Source of the DNA: Stramenopiles sp. TOSAG23-3
Taxonomy: Eukaryota > Sar
Assembly: GCA_900128585.1 (NCBI GenBank)
Contig: LT642524.1
Span: forward strand, 1 to 14,808
Direction: 5' to 3'
DNA: 14,808 nt
The notes beneath the pieces are model-generated. The model did no database searches. It worked only from the letters and a program-made list of their open reading frames with translations, and had not been told where the DNA came from. How positions within the stretch are numbered: the stretch's first letter is position 1; every line of letters begins with the position of its first letter. The translations under genes and the position numbers were made by a program. This document shows, in pieces, positions 7,217 through 13,785 of this stretch.

Positions 7217-8104
7217 ATGACACACTTCGCGACGTTGCTTACAGTTATTGTGGCACTTCTGTGCCTAGGCGCTTCCGCGCTGGAACGGACCGAGTCCTCG
7301 AAAGTGAAAGAAGATCCAATGATACAGAAGAGAAAAAAATTTAAGAGCAAAGCTCACTTTAAGAAATACAACATACGCTTCCGTTCGAAAAAGGAGAATG
7401 TTAAAAAAGTCACTGCAAGGAACCCTTGCGTCCGCCATCTGCCCATGGAAGGGGGCGAGTTACAGTTTGATTTTTTCAACGGAAAAGCATACGAAATGGA
7501 AAGCGTCGATGCTATTGACGGACGACCGGCGATTTACATGAAGTCGGGTGGCTCGAACGTTTTTAGTACTCACTGTGTGGACGGGGCTAGCAATGAAAGG
7601 AAGACTTTGGTATGCAACATTCTCAATTCGAACAAATGTGAGTATAATAATAAGGCCAGCTATAATTTTGCGGTTATCGCGAAGTCTACGGACGGTGAAA
7701 CGAAAAAGATGTGCGTTAATATATGTTTGAAATGCCCGAAAGGCACCCAATGTGAAGGTAATGCTAGGCGGTACAACACCAACATTATAGAAATGGACCA
7801 GGGGACCGAAGAATGCGATAACGTGTGCGATAAGGAAAATCTTATTGATTTCGCTAATAAGCCCATCGGCTCAGGTTCTGGTTCAGGTTCCGGCTCAGGT
7901 TCTGGTTCAGGTTCAGGTTCAAAATACAAAAAGCTCAGTGTTGAAAACAAAAAGCTCCGTGTTGAAAACGAAAAGCTGAGGCCGCGCCAGAGGGCGGGGA
8001 AGCGCCGACGGAGGCCGCGCCAGAGGGCGGGGAAGCGCCGACCAAATACTAACGTACAAAAAAGAAGACGCCATCTCCTCCAAGGTACTCACGAAGGCTG
8101 CTAG
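7217..8104 (+). CDS. tandem gene A: secreted ten-cysteine protein with Gly-Ser linker, heptads and Arg-rich tail
   Basis: A 295-residue predicted secreted protein of unknown function; I do not recognise the family. Residues 1-21 form a signal peptide (LLTVIVALLCLGASA). A Lys/Arg-rich segment (22-69) follows, then a domain with ten cysteines (71, 120, 133, 141, 166, 170, 173, 179, 200, 204). The domain is marked by HLPMEGGELQFDF, a CVDG turn, YNFAVIAKS and CVNICLKCP, and alternates beta-like strands in a pattern reminiscent of an Ig/cadherin-like sandwich (inference). Relative to B, residues 216-281 are an insertion: (GlySer)9 at 218-235, two and a half heptads of KKL-x-VEN, then a duplicated RPRQRAGKRR module. 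It ends in QKRRRHLLQGTHEGC, shared with B. The start at 7217 is chosen because it opens the signal peptide. Possible roles include an extracellular matrix, surface or host-interaction protein; none is shown. Confidence 0.85.
   Translation: MTHFATLLTVIVALLCLGASALERTESSKVKEDPMIQKRKKFKSKAHFKKYNIRFRSKKENVKKVTARNPCVRHLPMEGGELQFDFFNGKAYEMESVDAIDGRPAIYMKSGGSNVFSTHCVDGASNERKTLVCNILNSNKCEYNNKASYNFAVIAKSTDGETKKMCVNICLKCPKGTQCEGNARRYNTNIIEMDQGTEECDNVCDKENLIDFANKPIGSGSGSGSGSGSGSGSGSKYKKLSVENKKLRVENEKLRPRQRAGKRRRRPRQRAGKRRPNTNVQKRRRHLLQGTHEGC
7868..7921 (+). repeat. (Gly-Ser)9 coding repeat
   Basis: Nine GGx TCx codon pairs, a degenerate GGTTCA hexamer repeat, encode a flexible Gly-Ser linker between the cysteine domain and the heptads of gene A. 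Paralogues B and C lack it. The codons vary (GGC/GGT, TCA/TCT/TCC), so it is not a brand-new perfect slippage product. Confidence 0.95.
7928..7978 (+). repeat. 21-base repeat coding for KKLxVEN heptads
   Basis: Units at 7928-7948 and 7949-7969, plus a partial one to 7978, encode KKLSVEN, KKLRVEN and EKL. The seven-residue period with Leu and Val at fixed places is what a short coiled coil looks like, though two and a half heptads is short. Confidence 0.9.
7978..8042 (+). repeat. GC-rich 33-base tandem repeat coding for RPRQRAGKRR
   Basis: Two units (7978-8010 and 8011-8042) are identical over 32 bases, and 27 of 33 bases are G or C. The composition contrasts with the AT-rich surroundings. 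The identity of the units implies a recent duplication. Confidence 0.95.
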
Positions 8105-8153
8105 TCTCTCACGGTGTGATAATCAATAATGTCCTCGCCATTCGTTTTATATT
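8049..8153 (+). repeat. A/B shared block 1, A copy (3' CDS end plus 3' flank)
   Basis: 105 bases match 9491-9595 with two mismatches. It covers the last 18 codons of gene A, the stop and about 49 bases of 3' flank. The identity is far above that of the rest of the coding sequence. Confidence 0.95.
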
Positions 8154-8189
8154 ATAAATTTGAATATATATAATTTGTTTTTTTAATAT

Positions 8190-8291
8190 AAATGTGAAAA
8201 ATCGGAATAATTCTCTCAACTCTCAAGAGTGTTTTCGAACAATCAAAATTCATTCTGTTTTTTTCTGTTTCCCAAAAAAAATACATTGCTC
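8190..8291 (+). repeat. A/B shared block 2, first copy
   Basis: 102 bases match 9702-9803 with about one mismatch. The block is entirely non-coding, about 85 bases beyond the gene A stop. Its second copy lies just upstream of the gene C start. Confidence 0.93.
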
Positions 8292-8399
8292 TCGTTCTAA
8301 TAATAAATACCATGTCCCATAGTATACTGTAGCAAATTCACCTATCATAGTAGGAAGGAACTAATATCAACGGCGGACGATGAGGCCTCGATCAAGTTT

Positions 8400-8480
8400 C
8401 CTTTTGGGGGAGGGAGGGGAAAAGGGGGGGAGGATTTTTTGAGTTTTGACTGCTTCCTTGCTATTCTTACTTTGTATAGA
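8400..8480 (+). repeat. 5' flank repeat, B copy, with G-quadruplex-like tract
   Basis: The start of this segment has G-runs of 5, 3, 4 and 7 separated by 1, 1 and 4 bases (8406-8430), a strong G-quadruplex pattern on +. The part after it matches the gene A flank (6866-6917) in order and sequence. It lies about 340 bases before the gene B start. Confidence 0.6.
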
Positions 8481-8766
8481 TTTAACAAGGGAATTAGCAG
8501 CTACATAGTAGTTATAGCAAACAACAGAGACTTCGTTAATAACAGAAGCAGTACGGTAGGTAGAATAATACAGGAACACACACAATCGGTTCTTTCCGAT
8601 TGCTTTAGTTAGTTGGAAAGGCTTCTTGCAATCCACTCCGAGATAGGCACCAACTTTTTAAAGTGGTTGAAAGTGCACGTCATACCTGCTTCTCGCAAGT
8701 TTGAAACTGGCGAGATTATTGCATTGAAGCGTTCTTTTCTATTTTACTTTATTCCAAACGTCGCAG

Positions 8767-9546
8767 ATGAAACGTTTTGTTACATTGCTTGTAGTCGTTG
8801 CGGCACTTCTGTGCCTAAGCGCTTCCGCAGCAAATACGCAGGGGTTTTGGAAGAAGGCTAAGAAGTCCCTAAAAAAAATTAAAAAAGTCAGTGCAAACAG
8901 GCCAGACAAAAAAAGGATCCCACCACAAGTAAAAAAAGCCATAACAAACGTCATTTCTAAGGCGCAACATTTTATAAACAGGCCAGACATAAAAATGCTC
9001 CCACTACAGTACCTTTCGAAACAAGTATTGAATGTGAAAGTAGTCAAAGCAACGAACAAGTGCGTCAAGCACCTGCCCATGGAAGGCGGCGAGTTGCAGT
9101 TTGATTTCTCTTCTTTCGACGGAAAAGGGTACACTTTGAAAGGCGTCGATAATATTGACGGGAATCCCGCTATTTACACAAATCCAGAGAGTGACGTGAA
9201 CGTCCTTAGTACTCGCTGTGTGGATGGGAGTGCTAAAGAAAAGGCCTCCTTAGTATGCAAAATTCTTAATTCGCCAGCTAATGATTGCACGTATAACAAA
9301 AAGAATAGGTTTGCGTTTTCTATTGTCGCCAAGTCTTCGGAGAATGAAAAGAGAATGTGCGTCAATATATGTTTACAATGCCCGAACCATTTAAACTGTG
9401 CTGCTCAATCGAAGCGGTACTACACCAAAGTAATGGAAATGGGAACAGGCGATGCATGCACAGACGTGTGCGACAAGAATATTGCGTTAGCTAATGTACA
9501 AAAAAGAAGACGCCGTCTCCTCCAAGGTACTCACGAAGGCTGCTAG
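8767..9546 (+). CDS. tandem gene B: secreted ten-cysteine protein
   Basis: A 259-residue predicted secreted protein, paralogue of A, family unknown. Residues 1-21 are a signal peptide (MKRFVTLLVVVAALLCLSAS, cleavage near Ala-Ala); its DNA is closely related to that of A. A Lys-rich segment at about 22-95 contains an internal 27-residue period (NRPD at 44 and 71). The cysteine domain runs from 99 with Cys at 99, 151, 164, 174, 198, 202, 205, 211, 231 and 235, matching A one for one. Shared signatures are HLPMEGGELQFDF, CVDG, FSIVAKS and CVNICLQCP. The end QKRRRRLLQGTHEGC follows the last domain Cys pair closely, with no linker, so B probably shows the simpler ancestral layout. The tribasic KRRRR before LLQGTHEGC could be a processing site (inference). 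The ATG at 8767 is the first in frame and opens the signal. Confidence 0.87.
   Translation: MKRFVTLLVVVAALLCLSASAANTQGFWKKAKKSLKKIKKVSANRPDKKRIPPQVKKAITNVISKAQHFINRPDIKMLPLQYLSKQVLNVKVVKATNKCVKHLPMEGGELQFDFSSFDGKGYTLKGVDNIDGNPAIYTNPESDVNVLSTRCVDGSAKEKASLVCKILNSPANDCTYNKKNRFAFSIVAKSSENEKRMCVNICLQCPNHLNCAAQSKRYYTKVMEMGTGDACTDVCDKNIALANVQKRRRRLLQGTHEGC
8895..9012 (+). repeat. 81-base internal repeat in the Lys-rich segment of gene B
   Basis: AAACAGGCCAGACA begins at 8895 and again at 8976, followed by related A/C-rich sequence, a period of 81 bases (27 codons). It encodes NRPDKKRIPP and NRPDIKMLPL. The units are diverged, so the duplication is older than the shared 3' blocks. Confidence 0.8.
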
Positions 9547-9595
9547 TCTCTCACGGTGTGATAATCAATAATGTCCTCGCCATTCGTTTTATATT
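9491..9595 (+). repeat. A/B shared block 1, B copy
   Basis: Matches 8049-8153 with two mismatches and covers the last codons of gene B plus 3' flank. Gene C does not share the 3' flank beyond its final codons. Confidence 0.95.
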
Positions 9596-9701
9596 TATCA
9601 TTAACATATATATTATATATATAAATGTGAACAGAGTCTTAAAACATACTATATATTTTGTTTTATAAATGTGAACATATAATTTATTTATTTTTTATAT
9701 A
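9596..9701. repeat. spacer with ATAAATGTGAA repeats between shared blocks 1 and 2
   Basis: About 106 bases here correspond to only 36 bases in the A copy. The extra length comes from repeated ATAAATGTGAACA-like units near 9620 and 9666; the same sequence begins shared block 2 near 9700. Local slippage or an unequal exchange is likely. Confidence 0.65.
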
Positions 9702-9803
9702 AAATGTGAAAAATCGGAATAATTCTCTCAACTCTCAAGAGTGTTTTCGAACTATCAAAATTCATTCTGTTTTTTTCTGTTTCCCAAAAAAAATACATTG
9801 CTC
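9702..9803 (+). repeat. A/B shared block 2, second copy
   Basis: Matches 8190-8291 almost perfectly. It ends about 25 bases before the ATG of gene C, so it serves as 5' flank of C although its twin is 3' flank of A. Confidence 0.93.
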
Positions 9804-9828
9804 GATCAGAACCGTTCTAATAAGTACC

Positions 9829-10608
9829 ATGTGTCGGAAAGGGAAGAGGAATGTTGTGAAGCTCGTTGCGAAGGAGATTAGAGAGTCCCGGAAGATAAAC
9901 ATCTCTGAGAAGAAGAAAATAGAATTAATCAAAAAAATTCAGCAGATGAGGCAAAAAAAAAACCTGACTGGAATACAATGGGACAAAAAAATAAAGCAAG
10001 TCGTCCTCATGGTTAAACACTTTCAGGGCAGGAAAGACTTAAAAAAGTTCGGAGTAAACTTCTTTTCGAAAGCGCCGCTGAAGCAGAGAGAAGTCAAGGC
10101 AACCAACCCTTGCGCCAAATGACTCCCGATGGAAGGCGGTGAAATGCAGTTTGATTTTTTCAACGGAGAAAGGTATGCCGTGAAAAGCGTCGACGATGTG
10201 GAAGGACACTCTGCGATTTTCCTGGGACGCACGGAGAATGATGTGAACGTTGTTAGCACTCGCTGTGTAAATGGGACTGAGTACGAAAAGGACTCCTTTG
10301 TGTGCCGACTGCTTAGTTCGAGGACATGTCGGTATAAGCAGAAGGGCAGGTTTTCGTTCAGAGCCGTCGCTCAGTCTACGGGGTTAAAACGGAAAGCCCT
10401 GTGCGTCAATGTATGCTTACAATGCCCGGGCCATCTTGCAACATGTAGCAATACCTCAAAGCGGTACTTCACCAATGTAGTAGAAATGGGAGCCGAAGAT
10501 GCCTGCGCGGACGTGTGCGATAAGAACATTGCGCTGGCACAACTGTGTGACAAAAAGAACCTTCAACAACGCCGTAGACTCCTCCAAGGTACTGATCAAG
10601 GCTGCTAG
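9829..10608 (+). pseudogene. tandem gene C: paralogue with in-frame TGA and no signal peptide
   Basis: A third paralogue. From the ATG at 9829 there are 97 codons of a Lys-rich segment with no hydrophobic signal, ending NPCAK and TGA at 10120-10122. The same frame then continues for 161 codons: LPMEGGEMQFDFF, CVNG, FSFRAVAQS, CVNVCLQCP, and the tail RRRLLQGTDQGC. All ten domain cysteines are kept, plus one extra in a repeated CDKN/CDKKN segment near the end. A and B have His where C has the TGA; single-step loss would need an Arg CGA intermediate. An ATG at 10129, seven bases after the TGA, could restart translation but would give a 159-residue protein without a signal. Lack of any frameshift after the stop means the lesion is recent, or the stop is read through (TGA followed by C is a leaky context in other eukaryotes). 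Decaying gene is favoured. Confidence 0.7.
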
Positions 10609-10841
10609 ACCCAGGCCACATACAAAAAGTAAAAAGAGAACATTTTTGTCTCCCTGGGTAGAGATATGCATAATGACTGGAGGGTAAAATCACTCCGGAC
10701 TGCCCGAAAAGCAGGTAACGTTGGTTAAGAATTAATTTTCGATGGATGTTCACAAAAGCAAAATGATAAATTAAATGAAAGAAAAAGAAAAACAAAGAGT
10801 GGTTTTTACAATCAAATGAAAACATTTAAGTAGTATTTACT
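10609..10841. other. short intergenic region between convergent genes
   Basis: AT-rich spacer between gene C (+) and the LRR/LNR gene (-). An A/G-rich run lies near 10780-10800. No repeat shared with the A or B 3' flanks and no gene is seen. Confidence 0.6.
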
Positions 10842-12926
10842 TTATATTCTAATCACTTTATATTTTTGGCAATCGCCCCCATCAAATTTGCAAACTTTAG
10901 AATTGCACGTTGCATCGCATGCTTTGTCCGTCCCAAAGCCGAGGTGCGGTTCTTCGGAATAACAGTACACACTACATGTCTTCTTGCAATATTTGTTATC
11001 ATTTGTGCACAAAGGATTCCCTTCCAAATAGATAATGGATCGTTTGCTTTCCAAAAGTGCACTTGGAAAAGCCGGAGTCATCTCAATTGAATTGTTGCGA
11101 GCATCGAAATACTCCAAACGTTTGAAGGTATTCAGGAAACTGGGCGTTCCTGTTAAACCGCACATTGCAACCCCTAATTCAGTCAATCTGTTCCCAAACG
11201 ATTTGAACGAAGTTGGAAGTTTGGATCCCTCAATTGTGTTTCCGCTCAAAAAAATAGCATACAAATTAGGAAAATTTTCCGCATTGAACGTGTCTGGGAC
11301 GACAACTGAATTGTTTGCCACAGATAATACAATCAGCCTTTTCATGCCGATAGGTCTTTTGCTCCCATCTGAGTTTTCTACGTGCTTCGGGAAGGACATG
11401 TTTACATTATTGTTTATTCGCAAAAACTCAATTGTATTATGTGTCCACAGTGACTTTTCATTGTAAGAAGTGATCTTGTTGTACCCCAGGTTAAGCTGGG
11501 ATACCGTAGGCCACAAGGATAAGTCAACATCAAACGAACTCACTTCGTTAAAACTGATGTCGAACCTATTTATGAGAGCTAGCGTGTTCATGCTCGCAAC
11601 CGGCACTGTACGCAGGGGGCCTTGTGTTATTCTCAGGAACCGCAAACGCTGAAACCTTTTGATCTCCGGGTCTAAGTGTTTCAGATTGTGTTGTACCATC
11701 TCTATTTTCCCGCAGTCACAAGTTGGGACGAAAAACTCTTTGCAGAAAGGCAGCCGAAGAACGCAACCATCCCACAACGTTTTCCCCGTTGCATTTTCGG
11801 CACTAAATATTTTCGAACACTCGATATCGCTTTCGTGTACCTGTGCGACCTGTATCAAGCAGGACACGGTAAGAAAAAGCCCGTAAATTATTGTAAACGC
11901 AAAGACGGCGCATTTAACAGGGTAGGGGAAGTATCTGTTCTGGATCTTCGAAACCTCCTCTTCTTTGGTTAAGCCAAATATGCTTGCTCGGTGCCGGGCG
12001 GTGTTCCGCGCAACGTCAGCCTGCACCGTGGTGTACAGCCTGTCCACGCGTCTGCGGATGGTTTCTATACCGTAACGTCTTAGACTCGGCAGCAACGCAA
12101 TGCTTGGCACCGCGGTAATCAATATACATTCCTCTATAGATAAGCTTACTTGGTACCCTAAGTACACCACTGCCATTGGAACTATCAAAAATGCCACCGA
12201 TACAGAAATGCCTGTTGCCAGCTGATTGTTTCGATCCTCGACAGTCATATTTTTCGTAGGGTCCACGACGTACTTGAAGAGTATCTGGGCTCTCATGATG
12301 GCATCGAAGACAAATATCGATGCAAACGCTGTGGAAGTCTCCACAGGTACTGTGCACACAAATATAAACCTCTGGTTGTTTAAGTTAATGAGCATTTCTA
12401 CCACTTCCACCGCGTATAAGCGGACTAGGTACAAGCTGCCGTCCAAGTCGAAGTAATGTTGATAAAAACCCCAGGCTCGCAACATGAAGCACTTCTTCCC
12501 ACGTTTTTGGGAAGCTGGCCGTTCGGTAGCTGAATAATTCTGGTCGATCCACTTTCTTGCTTCGGCCTTCCACCTCAGCAATAAAATAAATACACACAAA
12601 AACAGGAAGGAGAAGATTGCAAATATCCATACCGATACCGGTCGCTGGGGTAGTAAACCAAACGCTGGTGTACGCTTCATTTTTGTGAGGAAGTAAAAGA
12701 TAACAAAGTGAAAAATGCTCACTGCCAGAGTGAGAACTAAAACAAGAAAGTATTGAGGAGACAGGACTTTTTTGTACAGTACCTTGTCGATCTCTGCCCG
12801 CTTTGCTTCTAACATGCGTGCCGAAGTTATCCGCTGCATGGTCTTGTTCTGTTTTTTGCTTACCTCTGGTTTTACCGCAACTTCGGGAATCTCCACGCCA
12901 ACATCACTCGACGCTGTGCCGTCCAT
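10842..12926 (-). CDS. multipass membrane protein with leucine-rich repeats and a Lin-12/Notch (LNR) domain
   Basis: A 694-residue membrane protein. The N-terminus (1-55) is hydrophilic and probably cytosolic. Hydrophobic segments lie near 57-80, 97-118, 186-209, 237-260, 264-281 and 335-362, so about five or six membrane spans. After the last one a Cys-rich stretch (370-405, ending PTCDCGK) leads into leucine-rich repeats at about 425-640 (RFLRITQGPL, FDISFNEVSS, LNLGYNKITS, LSVANNS, YFDARNNS, IIYLEGNPLC). The C-terminus (651-686) holds an LNR-type repeat ending CDATCNSKVCKFDGGDC, which in other proteins binds calcium. The repeats and LNR would be extracellular or lumenal. Proteins with this TM-LRR-LNR order are, to my recollection, common in oomycetes, where functions are largely unknown; a cell-surface sensor or adhesion role is inferred. 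The ATG at 12926 lies in GACATGG and no in-frame ATG is seen upstream. The gene is intronless. Confidence 0.88.
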   Translation of the reverse strand: MDGTASSDVGVEIPEVAVKPEVSKKQNKTMQRITSARMLEAKRAEIDKVLYKKVLSPQYFLVLVLTLAVSIFHFVIFYFLTKMKRTPAFGLLPQRPVSVWIFAIFSFLFLCVFILLLRWKAEARKWIDQNYSATERPASQKRGKKCFMLRAWGFYQHYFDLDGSLYLVRLYAVEVVEMLINLNNQRFIFVCTVPVETSTAFASIFVFDAIMRAQILFKYVVDPTKNMTVEDRNNQLATGISVSVAFLIVPMAVVYLGYQVSLSIEECILITAVPSIALLPSLRRYGIETIRRRVDRLYTTVQADVARNTARHRASIFGLTKEEEVSKIQNRYFPYPVKCAVFAFTIIYGLFLTVSCLIQVAQVHESDIECSKIFSAENATGKTLWDGCVLRLPFCKEFFVPTCDCGKIEMVQHNLKHLDPEIKRFQRLRFLRITQGPLRTVPVASMNTLALINRFDISFNEVSSFDVDLSLWPTVSQLNLGYNKITSYNEKSLWTHNTIEFLRINNNVNMSFPKHVENSDGSKRPIGMKRLIVLSVANNSVVVPDTFNAENFPNLYAIFLSGNTIEGSKLPTSFKSFGNRLTELGVAMCGLTGTPSFLNTFKRLEYFDARNNSIEMTPAFPSALLESKRSIIYLEGNPLCTNDNKYCKKTCSVYCYSEEPHLGFGTDKACDATCNSKVCKFDGGDCQKYKVIRI

Positions 12927-13785
12927 GTCTGTCTGCCGGAAGTATTTTCTTTTCCCCGTTTCGTTCGGTTCAACAACTTTCCGTTTTCAGGCAACTTTTT
13001 TTTGTGCAAGTAACCCCTGCGTTTCGTTATAATGTTGCACTGTGTGGGCTAATCCTTCCCCCGACGCGAATTTTCAAAATCAGTCAAAGTTTCTTAAATA
13101 ATAAAAGATTTTAGAAGAAGAGAAAGAAGACTGCTTGCTCTCCACCTCCTCGTCTCCTATAATAATTAAATTAACATATAAATACCATAGAGAAGAAGGA
13201 AGAAATCCAATCCTCCTCTTGATTTTTGTTGGTTATTAGTTTCTTCTTTTTTCTTTGTTTTCCCTATATTATTCAGTGTATTATTAAACCCCTTGTACTA
13301 CTTGTATTTTATTGTCTAATATATACTATTCGTTCGTAGTCCTATATAATATATAATAAAATTACTTTTTTTCCCTCCATCCTCCGTCCGGTACTCTTCT
13401 TCTTTCTTCGTAAAACAACAGGTCAAACTATTATTACATTCCTCCATATAGAAATAGAACTATATTAAATTATAATAGGAATATGATAGGAGGAGGAGTA
13501 GGAAAAAGTTATTATAAATACGTCTTCTAAAATAACACAACAGGAACGAACAGCAGTAGTAATATTTTATATCAAAAAGTATTCTCCTCGTCCAAGTATA
13601 AAGAATACATTTTTGATGAAGAAAAGAAATAACCATTATGATTCTTCGCCTAGTGCTATCTCGTTTTTCTTCTCTATCATTTTTAGTTCACAAATCACCC
13701 TGTTGAACGGAATCAATTTTGTGGTTGTTTGCTACAAGGTACTCCTTCAAACAGTATAGTTTACAGCCGACTTAACTCTGGCAGT
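12927..13785. other. divergent intergenic region between LRR/LNR and VPS26C genes
   Basis: About 860 bases of AT-rich DNA with pyrimidine-rich tracts (13220-13270, 13380-13410), an ATAAATACCA near 13180, TATAAATAC near 13515 and TCATTTTTAG near 13677. It must carry the promoters of both flanking genes. No ORF, tRNA or other RNA is recognised. Confidence 0.6.

Larger units (their letters stand above)
8105..8766. other. intergenic region between tandem genes A and B
   Basis: It contains the rest of shared block 1, shared block 2 (8190-8291), a short relic ATG (CCATGTCCC at about 8310, closed by a stop after two codons) where the equivalent DNA downstream of B opens gene C, a G-rich tract at 8406-8430 and the 5' flank of gene B. 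No other gene is seen. Confidence 0.6.

Noticed and set aside
8080-8095. RxLR-type effector motif in the RRRRLL/RRHLL tail
   Set aside because: Oomycete RxLR motifs lie soon after the signal peptide; here the basic-Leu sequence is at the extreme C-terminus, so a translocation motif is not supported.
10120-10122. TGA as selenocysteine codon
   Set aside because: A and B have His there, not Cys, and no SECIS-like hairpin was seen downstream by eye.
13729-13785. N-terminal extension of VPS26C
   Set aside because: It begins with TTG, and the 297-residue form from 13786 matches the usual family length.
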